From the NCBI GenBank assembly GCA_016713625.1, contig JADJOT010000002.1, positions 521,001-585,000 on the forward strand: a DNA stretch of 64,000 nt, in the 5' to 3' direction. A program made the position numbers and the translations under genes. The notes beneath the pieces were generated by a model. That model was given only the letters and a program-made list of their open reading frames with translations, was not told the origin of the DNA and did no database searches. Below are positions 1 to 8,920 of this stretch, one piece after another (the first letter of the stretch is position 1; each line of letters starts with the position of its first letter). Source of the DNA: Candidatus Accumulibacter affinis (GTDB lineage: Bacteria; Pseudomonadota; Gammaproteobacteria; Burkholderiales; Rhodocyclaceae).

Positions 1-116
1 CAAGCGCCAAGAGCTTGTCTTGCACGGCAGCGGCGTGATTTCCTTTGCCGCATCGGCGGCTAGTCCAGGCGCAGACATCGCCAGGTTCGAGCACCTCTGA
101 GCAGCGGCACCGGCGA
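1..116. other. Window edge, no assigned gene
   Basis: An open plus-strand frame enters from outside the window and ends at a TGA at 98-100, converging on comF. Only about 32 codons are visible, with no recognisable motif. It may be the C-terminus of a neighbouring gene or chance, and I cannot decide. Confidence 0.3.
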
Positions 117-824
117 TTACCCGGGCAAGGCGCGTGCGAGCACCAGCAGGGTCACCTGCGCCGCGCCGTGCAACTTCACAGTACGCGCCAGTTCGTCCAG
201 CGAGGCGCCAGTAGTCATCACATCGTCAATCAGAAGCAGCCGCCTGCCAGTCAGATCGCTTGTGCAATCGAAGGCTCCCCGCACATTGCTGGCTCTTTCG
301 CGCCAGGGCAGGTCAGCCTGGGCAGCAGTGTGACGAATGCGCCGGCAACTACGCGCGTCGATCGGGACTCGCCAGGCTTTGCTCAGCGGGCGCGCAAGTT
401 CGAGCGCCTGGTTGAAGCCGCGTTCGCGAAGGCGCAGGCGGTGCAGCGGCAACGGGATGATCAGGTCCGCGGTGGCGCTGTCAGTCAGCAGGGCCAGCTG
501 GCGGCCGAAGTAGCTTGCGAGTGCGAGGCGATGCCCGTATTTGAATGCTTGCACCAGCTTGTCGATCGGAAAACCATAGCGAAAGGCGGCGAAGGTGGCA
601 TCGTAGTGTGGCGGCCTGGCGAGGCAGCGGCCGCAGACTTCGCCATGCGAGCTCGGCAGTGCGCAGCGCGCGCAGCAGGGCATTGGCAGTCGCGGCAGGT
701 CGGCCTCGCAGGCACGGCAGAGAAGGCTGGCAGCGCTGCGCGCGCCACACAGCAGACAGTCCTGCGACAGCAATCGATCGCACGATCTGCGGACCAAGCG
801 GGCGCTTTGAGTTAAGATTGACAT
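117..824 (-). CDS. comF: ComF family phosphoribosyltransferase-like protein
   Basis: The 235-residue protein has the ComF layout. The N-terminus has paired CxxC motifs (C23/C26, C36/C39, then C51/C54 and C64/C67) that should bind zinc. The C-terminal half is a type I phosphoribosyltransferase fold with a PRPP-binding loop (DDVMTTGAS, about residues 200-208). In Haemophilus and Bacillus, ComF proteins are needed for DNA uptake during transformation; their enzymatic role is unclear. The start at 824 is chosen because the family begins close to the first cysteine pair. The same frame stays open far upstream, antisense to bioB, but that stretch is not ComF-like. The gene is divergent from bioB with 63 bp between starts. 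Confidence 0.88.
   Translation of the reverse strand: MSILTQSARLVRRSCDRLLSQDCLLCGARSAASLLCRACEADLPRLPMPCCARCALPSSHGEVCGRCLARPPHYDATFAAFRYGFPIDKLVQAFKYGHRLALASYFGRQLALLTDSATADLIIPLPLHRLRLRERGFNQALELARPLSKAWRVPIDARSCRRIRHTAAQADLPWRERASNVRGAFDCTSDLTGRRLLLIDDVMTTGASLDELARTVKLHGAAQVTLLVLARALPG
818..823 (+). promoter_or_regulatory. Possible -35 element for bioB
   Basis: A perfect TTGACA lies at 818-823, overlapping the comF start and about 65 bp upstream of the bioB ATG. No good -10 hexamer is seen 16-18 bp downstream (only TAAGGA-like), so this is a weak candidate. Confidence 0.25.
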
Positions 825-887
825 CCTTGAAGTGCTCGTAAGGAATTCTTGCCGACGGGCCATCCCCAATTTCCAGGTATAGAGATC

Positions 888-1877
888 ATGAATGCCATTC
901 CTCAAGCCGCCACGCTTACTCCCGATGACCAGGCGCCAGTCCGCAGCAGTCGATGGACGGTCGCCCAAGTCGAAGCACTCTATCAGCTTCCGCTGATGGA
1001 CCTGATCTTTCGCGCGCAGCAGGTGCACCGCGAGAACTTCGACGCCAACGAGATTCAGCGCTCGACGCTGCTCTCCGTCAAGACCGGCGGTTGTTCGGAA
1101 GATTGCGGTTATTGCTCGCAAGCCGCACGTTACCACACCGAAACCGAGCGGGAAGCCCTCCTGCCTCTCGACGAAGTCATCGCCGCCGCCCAGGCCGCCA
1201 AAGACAAGGGTGCCTCGCGCTTCTGCATGGGCGCAGCCTGGCGGGGTCCTAAGGACAAGGACCTGGCGAAAGTGAGCGAGATGATTCGCGCCGTCAAGGG
1301 TCTCGGCCTGCAGACCTGCGTGACGCTCGGAATGCTCAAGGACGGTCAGGCCGACGAACTGAAGGAAGCTGGTCTCGACTATTACAACCACAACCTCGAT
1401 ACCGACGCCTCGTTCTATGGACAGGTGATCACTACCCACAAGCACGCCGACCGCATTGATACCCTGGGGCAGGTGCGTGAAGCCGGCATCAAGGTATGCT
1501 CCGGCGGCATCATCGGCATGGGCGAGTCGCGCAGGAACCGTGCAGCACTGATCGTCCAGCTCGCCAACCTCAATCCGCCACCGGAATCGGTACCGATCAA
1601 CAATCTGGTACCGATTCCCGGCACACCGTTGGCCGATGTCGCGCCGATCGACAGCTTCGAGTTCGTGCGCACCATCGCCGCGGCGCGTATCACCATGCCG
1701 GAAAGTTTCGTGCGCCTGTCTGCCGGCCGTCAGGCGATGGCCGAAGAGCTGCAGGCGCTGTGCTTCCTGGCCGGCGCCAATTCGATCTTCTACGGCGACA
1801 AGCTGCTGACCACCGGCAATCCCGAAGCCGATCGTGATGAAGCGCTGTTCGAGAAGCTGGGGCTGCGGCCGATCTAG
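888..1877 (+). CDS. bioB: Biotin synthase BioB (radical SAM)
   Basis: This 329-residue radical-SAM enzyme inserts sulfur into dethiobiotin in the last step of biotin synthesis, in the cytoplasm. The CxxxCxxC cluster motif is present (C69, C73, C76) and binds the SAM-cleaving 4Fe-4S cluster. The rest of the barrel is collinear with known BioB proteins, including GMLKDGQ and the YYNHNLDT stretch. The ATG at 888 gives the usual family length. An in-frame TTG at 849 would add 13 unlikely residues. bioC follows after 17 bp, so the two are probably co-transcribed. Confidence 0.95.
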   Translation: MNAIPQAATLTPDDQAPVRSSRWTVAQVEALYQLPLMDLIFRAQQVHRENFDANEIQRSTLLSVKTGGCSEDCGYCSQAARYHTETEREALLPLDEVIAAAQAAKDKGASRFCMGAAWRGPKDKDLAKVSEMIRAVKGLGLQTCVTLGMLKDGQADELKEAGLDYYNHNLDTDASFYGQVITTHKHADRIDTLGQVREAGIKVCSGGIIGMGESRRNRAALIVQLANLNPPPESVPINNLVPIPGTPLADVAPIDSFEFVRTIAAARITMPESFVRLSAGRQAMAEELQALCFLAGANSIFYGDKLLTTGNPEADRDEALFEKLGLRPI

Positions 1878-1894
1878 CCTGGTAGCACTCGTCG

Positions 1895-2779
1895 ATGCAG
1901 GCCGCGGCGCAGTTCGTCGAGCAGCGCCAGGTCCGCAGGAACTTTGCGCGCGCCGCAACGACCTACGATGAAGTGGCCGTCTTGCAGCGCGAAGTCGGCA
2001 GTCGCATGCTCGAACGGCTGGATTATGTGCGTATCGAACCACAGCGGGTGCTCGATCTCGGTTGCGGCACCGGCGCCAGCCTCACCGCCCTGCAGGAACG
2101 TTACCCCCGCGCCTCGCTGATCGGCGTCGATCTCAGTGAGCCGATGCTGCGCGCAGCTCAGGCGAAAAGCTCACGCCTGCGCTGGTTGCTGCCGTTTCTG
2201 CGCGGCAGCCGACCACTGCTGGCGGCGGACGCCGCGTGCCTGCCGCTGGCGCCACAGTCGGTCGGCCTCCTGTGGTCGAACCTGATGCTGCACTGGCTGG
2301 ATGACCCGCTGCCCGTGTTCCGGGAGGCGCATCGGCTGCTCGAAGTGGAGGGGCTGCTGATGTTTTCGACTTTCGGGCCGGATACCCTCAAGGAACTGCG
2401 CGCCAGTTTCTCCGATGGCTACCTCCACACCCAGCGCTTTACCGACATGCATGACTATGGCGACATGCTTGTCGAATGCGGTTTTGCCGATCCGGTGATG
2501 GACGCCGAAGTGCTGACGATGACCTACGCCAGCCTCGACGACCTGCTCACCGACCTGCGCCGGAGCGGGTCGACCTGTGCGATGCGGGCGCGACGGCATA
2601 GCCTGACGGGACGCTCGACCTGGGCCGAAGCGCGCGCAGCCTATGCCAGGCTGCCCGGCACGGGTCGTCTGCCGGCGACCGTCGAAGTGGTCTACGGACA
2701 CGCCTGGAAAGCGCAGCCGAAGAAAACGACAGACGGACGAGCGATCGTCCGCTTCGACCCCAGGCAGCGCAGCCGCTGA
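1895..2779 (+). CDS. bioC: Malonyl-ACP O-methyltransferase BioC
   Basis: A 294-residue class I SAM-dependent methyltransferase. The N-terminal RQVRRNFARAATTYDE is typical of BioC, the SAM-binding motif I (VLDLGCGTG) is at residues 52-60, and LGVDLS/LMLHW-like motifs follow. BioC methylates malonyl-ACP so that the fatty acid system can build the pimelate chain of biotin. Position directly after bioB supports this assignment. No strong Shine-Dalgarno is visible before the ATG, so translation may be coupled to bioB. Confidence 0.88.
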   Translation: MQAAAQFVEQRQVRRNFARAATTYDEVAVLQREVGSRMLERLDYVRIEPQRVLDLGCGTGASLTALQERYPRASLIGVDLSEPMLRAAQAKSSRLRWLLPFLRGSRPLLAADAACLPLAPQSVGLLWSNLMLHWLDDPLPVFREAHRLLEVEGLLMFSTFGPDTLKELRASFSDGYLHTQRFTDMHDYGDMLVECGFADPVMDAEVLTMTYASLDDLLTDLRRSGSTCAMRARRHSLTGRSTWAEARAAYARLPGTGRLPATVEVVYGHAWKAQPKKTTDGRAIVRFDPRQRSR

Positions 2780-2797
2780 TCCGGCACGCACGTGTAG

Positions 2798-2827
2798 GTC
2801 GGGTTAGCCCGCAGGGCGTAACCCGAC
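2798..2827. repeat. REP-like hairpin (GTCGGGTTA ... TAACCCGAC)
   Basis: A 9-bp perfect inverted repeat (2798-2806 and 2819-2827) surrounds an inner GCCC/GGGC stem with a GCA loop. This 'gtaggtcgggttagcccgcagggcgtaacccgac' type of sequence is a common dispersed element in beta- and gammaproteobacteria. It lies just after bioC and next to the broken end of the following minus-strand gene. Confidence 0.7.
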
Positions 2828-2859
2828 ATCCTGTGGCTGTAAATGTCGGGTAGAGTCAT

Positions 2860-3179
2860 GACGGTGGTCGGTTCCAGGCCTCGGCGTGCCGTCAGCGCTT
2901 CGCCGATCTGGCGGCTGCTCAGCGCCGCACCTTGAGCCTCGCGGAAGATGTCCAGAACCATGCGCTGGCATTCACCCGGCCGGAAGAAGCGGCTCGGCAT
3001 CTGGTGGCCCTGGAGTGGATCGTCCGCAGGTCGATTTCCGGAAAGAACAGCTTGAGGGTCGCATCAAGGTGGGCCAGATCATCCGCCAGACGCCTCTTTT
3101 CCTTCTGATGATGCTCGATCAGCCCGGGCAGTTCGGCGCGCTTGCTGACCAAGGCCGCAACGACATGGCTTTCTGCCAT
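2860..3179 (-). pseudogene. Frameshifted conserved hypothetical protein
   Basis: Two minus-strand frames make one protein. The first, from ATG 3179, reads MAESHVVAALVSKRAEL... to DLRTI (coiled-coil-like, with QKEKRRLADDLAHLDATL). The second continues with RFFRPGECQRMVLDIFREAQ and an apparent winged-helix-like region. The frame changes at about 3000-3030. The C-terminal end then runs into the REP-like hairpin and loses coherence near 2860. I recognise the style of an uncharacterised family often found beside mobile DNA, but no function is known. The gene looks broken at both the frameshift and the 3' end. Confidence 0.6.
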
Positions 3180-3426
3180 GAAAAATTCTCCTTGGGCTTG
3201 AAGACAGGAGAATTTTCGTCGAGCTGAGCGTCTGGCGATGGGGGTGGCTGCTCCATAATGCCGCCTAAATTGCCCGAGTTACACAGGATACCCAACTTCA
3301 AGCAATCAGCTAGGGTTCGAGGCAGGACGGAATGCGCGGGAGGATGTCTGCGTGACTGGGAGGACGGCCGTACCGCTGCTTTGCCTAAGGCCAGAGCGGC
3401 CTGACCGACGAATGAGGTTTGGCTGC

Positions 3427-3753
3427 TTACGCCGTTGCGTTGCCGCCCAGATCGGCAAAGTTGGTGATCTTCACGGTACCATCCGGAAAACGCGCCACCA
3501 CATCTAGCTCACCGCCCATCGCCTCGATATGGCTGCGCAAGGTCGAGATATACATATCCGTACGCTTCTCGATCTTGGCAATCGCTGGCTGCTGGATGTG
3601 TAGCACCTCGGCCAGCATCTTCTGCGACAGGCCGCGCGCTTGGCGCAATTCGTTCAGCGGCATTTCCGCAAGCATGGCTTGCGCCCGCGACTCCGCGCGG
3701 GCCCGGGATTCGGGCGACATCTGTGCCCGCAGATCTGCAAACTTCTTAGCCAT
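3427..3753 (-). CDS. higA: HigA-type antitoxin (XRE helix-turn-helix)
   Basis: A 108-residue protein with a Cro/C1-type helix-turn-helix in the middle (LNELRQARGLSQKMLAEVL followed by QQPAIAKIEKRTD). Such antitoxins neutralise the toxin by binding it and repress the shared promoter. Its start overlaps the 3' end of the toxin gene by 8 bp, so the toxin is first in the operon, as is typical of higBA. The family assignment rests on the toxin partner and the short HTH layout. Confidence 0.8.
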   Translation of the reverse strand: MAKKFADLRAQMSPESRARAESRAQAMLAEMPLNELRQARGLSQKMLAEVLHIQQPAIAKIEKRTDMYISTLRSHIEAMGGELDVVARFPDGTVKITNFADLGGNATA

Positions 3754-4111
3754 CGACTAGCCCTTCCTTTCGAAGTTGCTCAAGATGTTCCCCGTAGAGT
3801 CGGTCGGCGATGGGCACGTTCGCGTTGTACCAACGGTCATCGCCCGTCTTGTCTCCGCCGATGAGCAGGATGACCAATCGTCGGGGATCGAACGCGTACA
3901 GAGTGCGATACGGCCGTCCATCGTGCTGGGTTCTCAGCGCTCGCCTGTGACGATGTTTCGATCCGTTGATACCGCTACTGTGAGGGGAAGCCCAGCGTCG
4001 GCCGCGCTCTTCCAGTAGCCGCACGGACGCCGCCAGGGACTCCTGCTCGCCCTCGGAAAGACCGGCCCACCATTCGCCAAATTCGTCGGTGTACTCGACA
4101 TCCCAACTCAT
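3746..4111 (-). CDS. higB: HigB/RelE-like mRNA interferase toxin
   Basis: A 121-residue protein starting MSWDVEYTDEFGEWW, with the HigB-type core GSKHRHRRALRTQHDGRPYRTLYAFDPRR and the characteristic tail GGDKTGDDRWY...IADRLYGEHL. This family cleaves ribosome-bound mRNA when the antitoxin is lost. The ATG at 4111 is preferred because homologues begin at this motif; an in-frame ATG at 4234 adds unrelated residues. It is overlapped by higA. Both genes appear intact. Confidence 0.82.
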   Translation of the reverse strand: MSWDVEYTDEFGEWWAGLSEGEQESLAASVRLLEERGRRWASPHSSGINGSKHRHRRALRTQHDGRPYRTLYAFDPRRLVILLIGGDKTGDDRWYNANVPIADRLYGEHLEQLRKEGLVDG

Positions 4112-4263
4112 GAACAAAATATAGCCACTCTGGAATATTCCGTCAACGGAATGCGCAGGCGATTGGTCCGGTGACGGACGGTCTCGCTTTCGGCATACCA
4201 CTTTGCAAAGTGACGGAACCGTATCAACTGCCACCGGCAGGAGTTCAAACTCGCACTACCTGT

Positions 4264-4282
4264 AAGGATAAGAAATCCAACG
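4264..4282 (+). repeat. Short repeat, copy 1 (AAGGATAAGAAATCCAACG)
   Basis: This 19-bp sequence lies about 30 bp beyond the 3' end of the sapC gene. It matches 18 of 19 bases with 31539-31557 upstream of the giant gene, on the same strand. It contains an imperfect palindrome (GGAT...ATCC). It may be a regulator site or the mark of an ancient insertion; see findings. Confidence 0.55.
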
Positions 4283-4313
4283 CGTAATGAACTTTCTGGA
4301 AAGTACGCGGAAA

Positions 4314-5087
4314 TCAGACCGCGGCTTCGGCTGGCGGCTGTTCAGCGAGGGTGCTGATCAGACGGTCCTTGACGGCATTGAAGTTGCGCATCGACGCCAG
4401 GTGCAGGTAGAGCAGTTCGAGTTCGTCGTTCTTCGCGAGCTGCTGCAGGGTCTCGCCGTCGAGCGCACGCAGCTTGTCGCGCCTGACCGCCAGAAAGCCG
4501 CTGAGTGTGAGTTTCTCGTCCTTCGGCGTCGTCACGTTGGCCTGCATCGGCTCGAGCAGGCCAAGCTCCTTGATCCGGCGGCAGAACACCCGCGTCCGCT
4601 CGAAGTGCGCCTGGTACTCCTTGAGAAACTCGAGTACCTTCTCAACGTAAGGCGTCGGCTTGCCATCGTCGCCGAAGAGCGCGCTGTTGCGACCCTCGCG
4701 GTTGACGTCAGGGTGTGTCTCGTCGATGCACAACGTCAGCGTCGTGCTGTCGGCGTTCGACGAGAAGACGAAGGGGTAACGGCGAATGAATGCCGGGATG
4801 TAGTCAGCCTTCCACTGAGCGTCCGGTGAAAGATACAGGTTCTGCTCGTTCCGCACGCCAAGAACGACCGCCGGCATCACCTGGTCGCCCGCGGCGACAA
4901 AGACGATCGCGTACTCGGCCGACGCGCGCAGGAACTCGACCGCCATCAGCGGCACCGCGTTGACGCCCGCGCTGAAGGCATAGCTTTCGTTCGGCTCAAC
5001 GCACACACCGGCGTGACGTGCGGCGGAAACCGGCACCGCCGACTCATAAATCAACAACTGTTTGGCCACAGACTGGGTTCCTCTCAT
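4314..5087 (-). CDS. SapC family protein
   Basis: A 257-residue soluble protein starting MRGTQSVAKQLLIYESAVPV. It resembles the SapC family, named from an S-layer protein locus in Campylobacter, with the typical start, the PAVVLGVRNEQNLYL stretch and the mid region YIPAFIRRYPFVF. The biochemical role of SapC proteins is not established; they occur beside secreted RTX or S-layer proteins and are suspected to assist them. Here the gene lies 132 bp downstream of the stop of the giant surface-protein gene, same strand, so the two are probably functionally linked. An upstream in-frame ATG at 5117 would add ten residues. Confidence 0.82.
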   Translation of the reverse strand: MRGTQSVAKQLLIYESAVPVSAARHAGVCVEPNESYAFSAGVNAVPLMAVEFLRASAEYAIVFVAAGDQVMPAVVLGVRNEQNLYLSPDAQWKADYIPAFIRRYPFVFSSNADSTTLTLCIDETHPDVNREGRNSALFGDDGKPTPYVEKVLEFLKEYQAHFERTRVFCRRIKELGLLEPMQANVTTPKDEKLTLSGFLAVRRDKLRALDGETLQQLAKNDELELLYLHLASMRNFNAVKDRLISTLAEQPPAEAAV

Positions 5088-5219
5088 CAACGAACGGCAT
5101 ACGCTCGCAGGATTCAAGAAAAAACGGGAACACTCAAGCCCCCCTGGGTGGAACTTCCTTGGCGGCCAGATGGCCCCGGCTTTCGCCGGCGACCACCTGG
5201 CCGCACCGGTCAGGCGCGA

Positions 5220-7070
5220 TCACCGGCAGCAAGCTTCCGGCGAAACCCGGATCGGCACCTTGATCTGCGGGTACGATCCCGCGTCAGGATCGCGCAGCAA
5301 CGCGCTGGTCCGACTCGGCTTCGCTGACGGCTGAGACGGCGCCTCGATCTGCAGACGCAGGACAACGTTCGGGTTGCGCTCCGACGCCGTACTGGCCAGG
5401 TGGTTAACGAAGTCGGCCACCCAGCTGCGCGCCGCCGAGAGGCCTGTCGCGCCGTTCGCCGGGAAGGCCATTCGGCCCGACCAGTCGATCAGCGGTGGCG
5501 AGACCCTCTGCGCCACGGTTGACAACTTCTCGCCGGGTAGCCTGGACAAGGCCGCCGCCGGCGGCGCCATCAACGACGACAGGCCAGCAACACCAGTCAC
5601 CGGCAAGTCAATAGTACCATGCGACGGCCCTGCCGCGAGGAGCGTGCGTTGGCCCGGATTGAGCTGCTCGGCCATCAAACCCTCGTCGGCATGTTCGAGT
5701 CCAGCGGCGTGGCCCAGTTCATGCGCGAGCACGCTCAGCAGATCCATCCTCCCGCCAGCGACACCGTGCGTCGCGACCAACAGGTCACCACGACGGCGAT
5801 ACTCGGCGTCGTCACCCGGCGTGCTGTCGACAAACCAGCCATGCCCGGCGGCATCGACATCGATCAGCAGCGTGCCATCGCGGTACTCGCCGAGGGCGAG
5901 CCCCGGCAGATCCTGCACACGCACGCTGATCTCGCCGAGTGCGGCGCGCTGCTGGTCGTCGAGCGACAACCGCTGCAGCGCTGCTGCGGCCATGACCTGA
6001 AGCTCGGCTTCGCTGACTGGCGGCGCCGGCTCGGACGAACTGGCGGCGAATCCGGCGACCAGTGACAGGCTGGTCGCGGCGACCGACGCGTCGCTGGTGC
6101 GCACGGTGACGCTGTCGAAGCTCGCCGCCGAACCGCCGGCAAACAGGCCGAAGCGCCCGTCCGTGCCGACCGCGTTGAAGACGAAGCCGACCGCCGCTTG
6201 GTCGTTCAGTGTGACGCTGGCCGTCGAGCCCTTGATCGAGACGCCGAGTTTGAAGTCAACGCCGGCCGCCAGACTGGCATTGGCGACCGATGCGTCGACG
6301 AACCAACCGCCCGCGGTGCGGTGGCCGATGATCACCTGCCGCGCCGGCACGTCGATGGCCGCGAACTTGAAGTCGGTGTCGCTGTAACGATCGAACACCA
6401 GTCCAGCGCGGCCGGCCGTGTTGAACGTCGAGCTCAGATCGAGCAGCGACGAGGCCGACATCTGTGTCGCGCCCGACAGGTTCAGGAGCTGGATTGCCGT
6501 GTCGCCGCCTGCGCTCGGCGCTCCATTCAGGCGGCCGTTGGCCGAGGCCCACGAGCCGGTGGCCGAGCCGGCGACCGCGGTGACCATCGGACCGGAGCCA
6601 CTCGTGAAGTCGTCGCTGCCCGTCACCGTGGCGGCTGGCGGCACCACCTGCACCGCGATGTTGTCCATCGCGCCGCGCGACCTGTTCGAGCCGAAACCGA
6701 CCAGGCCCCAGTTGAGGCCGTAGCTCCAGCCGTCGACCACAGTGGCGGCAAAGGTGTAGCTGAAAACGTTGCTGTTGTTGACCACCAGCGTGGCGGTCAG
6801 GCCGTTGACCGAAAGCATCAGGTTGTACCAGGTGTCGTTCTTGACGCTGCCCGGGAAGCTGGCCTGTTTGAGTACCTGCCAGCCGCCGGCCGTGCGCTGC
6901 CCCATCTCGATCTTGTTGGTCGAGACGTTGAGGCCAGCGAACTTGAAGTTCGTCGGGCTCTGGTAGTCGAAGATCACATAGCTGTTGGCGTTCCAGCCCG
7001 CCGTTGGCTTGACCACCTTGACGCTGGCCACAACCTCGAAGTAGAACGGGAGGGCATCGCCCACCTGGTA
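5220..7070 (-). pseudogene. Giant protein, C-terminal piece: laminin-G-like and zinc-protease-like domains
   Basis: About 617 codons in frame to TGA 5220-5222. It opens mid-domain (YQVGDALPFYFEVVASV) and completes a laminin-G/concanavalin-like fold, then carries a second copy of the same fold (SGSGPMVTAVAGSATGSW to AASFDSVTVRTSD). A different domain follows with the zinc motif HELGHAAGLEHAD. The downstream GLMAEQL is similar to the Met-turn of M10-type metallopeptidases. There is no start codon or ribosome site fitting this piece. It is joined to the preceding piece by a one-base frameshift at about 7071, where one extra base is present. Alone it is the 3' end of the gene that starts at 31371. 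Confidence 0.75.
5685..5723 (-). other. Zinc metallopeptidase motif HExxHxxGxxHxD
   Basis: The codons spell HELGHAAGLEHAD. Three histidines and a catalytic glutamate have metzincin spacing, followed ten residues later by a methionine (GLMAEQ). This pattern predicts a zinc-dependent peptidase domain at the C-terminus of the giant protein. Confidence 0.7.
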
Positions 7071-7071
7071 G

Positions 7072-7649
7072 CACCGCGACCGCATCCGCCTTGCTGGAAG
7101 TGGAGGCCACCTGCAGCGCGCTGCCGCTCACCTCCCAGGTGCCGCTGTCGGACGCGAGCGCCTGCATCTGGCCGTCGTTGAAGTTCGCCGTGCGCAGCAC
7201 GTCGCGCTTGCCACCGGGGATGTTGCCGGCCTGCGGGTCGGCCGGGGCGCCGGTCTGGCTCTGCCAGGCGACGTCCTTCTGCCGCACGACACCGAGGTTC
7301 GCCCTCGGCTCGCCGTTGCGGTAGGCCAGCGCCGGGTCGTCGCGCGTGTCCCTGTGGCGAGTCGGGTCGGCGCCGTCGCTCGCGCTGAGCGTGTAGAGGA
7401 ACTCGGCCAGCTGCGGCTGCGGTGTCTGGCTCACCGTGGCCATACCGAAAGGCGCAAACGGCACCAGGTAGCTGTTGAACTCGCCGACCCAGTCGATCAG
7501 GCGGTCGCCGCCGGTGTTGCCGATCAGCACGTCGCGGCCGGCACCGCCGAAGGCGCGGTCCTCGTAGGTCGGCTGCGTATCGGGTACCTCGTTGTCGTAC
7601 AGCGAGTCGACGGGGTCCTTGTTGCTGGTCTCGTTGCTGTTCGTCTCCA
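7072..7649 (-). pseudogene. Giant protein, fourth piece (RTX linker and start of laminin-G-like domain)
   Basis: About 190 codons in a third frame: LETNSNETSNKDPVDSLYDNEV, then a conserved block (DRAFGGAGRDVLIGNTGGDRLIDWVGEFNSYLVPFAPFG), a linker, and DVLRTANFNDGQMQALASDSGTWEVSGSAL, which starts a laminin-G-like domain completed in the next piece. The DRLIDWVGEFNSY block is one I know from C-terminal regions of large RTX proteins in proteobacteria. The piece is bounded by one-base indels at about 7650 (extra base in a GG pair) and about 7071. Confidence 0.7.
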
Positions 7650-7650
7650 G

Positions 7651-8920
7651 GCAGGTCGTCGGCATTGAGCAGATCGTTGCCGAAGCCGCCGTAGAGGTTG
7701 TCACGCCCGGTGCCGCCCACCAGCCAGTCGTTGCCGGTACCGCCGAAGATGCGGTCGGCGCCGTCGTTGGAGGCGGCAAGGTAGCTCGTCGCCTGCTGGC
7801 CATTGGTGTTCAACGTGCCACTCGGCACCCACGAGCCCTCGCCGGCCGAGAAGTTGAGGAACCACTCGCCGATGGTGATCAGCGAGCGGACGTCCTTGAC
7901 CGCATCGCCGGCCTTGTAGGCCGTGCTGCCGTTGGTCGCGACGACGAGCTCGATCTTACGCCGCGGGTCGTACTCGTCGTAGAGCGCGAACTCGCCGGCG
8001 CGGCGCGTGCGGTCGAAGTGCCAGCCATCTGGGTCGTCCGGGTTGTAGCGCAGCGCGTCCCCCGGGTTGAACGGACGGGCGTAGTCGCTGCGCGCGACGA
8101 CGATCGTCGCGGTCGCGCCGCTGCCCAGCTGGACCTGCGTCCAGGCCTGCGACAGCGCCTCGCCGCCGGAGATGGCATCGTCGCCCGAGCCGCCGTGCAG
8201 CCAGTCGTCACCGAGGCCACCGAAGATGAGGTCGTTGGCGTTCGGCGCGCCGGGCGCGCCCCGGTCATCCACCGTCTTCTTCGTCACCGAGGTGAACTCG
8301 TCGGCGTTGCCGTTGAACGTGGTGTCGAAGCTGAACGGCGTCAGGTTGACCGCCTTCTTCATCTCGTCACCGACGTTGGCCACCGCCTGCTGGATCGTGC
8401 CCGGCGTGGCGATCGCCTCGTTCATCATGTTGCCGTTGAAGGTCTTGGTGTCGCCGTTGTCGGCCAACAGCCGGACGACGCCGAACAGCGCCTCGCCGTA
8501 GGTGGTGGCGTTGCGGCTGGTCATGATGCGGCCGTCGTCGCCGATGACGCCGTCGTTGCCGGTGCCACCGCTGATCCAGTCGTTGCCATATCCGCCAATC
8601 AGGTCGTCATCCTGGCCTTCGCCGAACAGCACGTCATGGCCCTTCTGGCCGTGGATGCTGTCATCGCCCGACTCACCATGGATCTCGTCGCCGGTGCCGC
8701 GGTCGCTGGCTGCGTTCGCGGACACGTCGATGCCGCCCGGCGTGTAGTCGAGCAGGTGCACGCCGCGCACGATGATGCGGTCGTAGTCGTAGAACAGCTC
8801 CAGCGCCGAACGGCCGGCGTCGGCGCCGGGGTTGATGCCGTCGTTGCCGTAGCCGCCACCCATGCGGCCGTCGGTGCCGACGCCGGTGCGGCTGTCGTCG
8901 GTGTTGCTGCCGTACAGGTC
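7651..8920 (-). pseudogene. Giant protein, third piece (RTX repeats)
   Basis: About 423 codons that follow directly, in the same frame, after the TGA at 8921-8923. They begin DLYGSNTDDSRTG and continue with RTX nonapeptides (GNDWISGGTGNDGVIGDDG, GGLGDDWLHGGSGDD) interrupted by spacer domains, ending FGNDLLNADD. An internal ATG at 8863 exists but has no convincing ribosome site. The TGA is in phase with good coding sequence on both sides, so this is a nonsense codon inside one gene and not a gene boundary. Confidence 0.75.

Noticed and set aside
825..2042. N-terminal extension of the comF frame
   Set aside because: The frame is open to 2042 but runs antisense through bioB and shows no ComF-like or other protein pattern.
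5088..5219. Terminator between the giant gene and sapC
   Set aside because: A T-run exists on the minus strand (near 5122-5130), but no stable stem precedes it, so I do not call a terminator.
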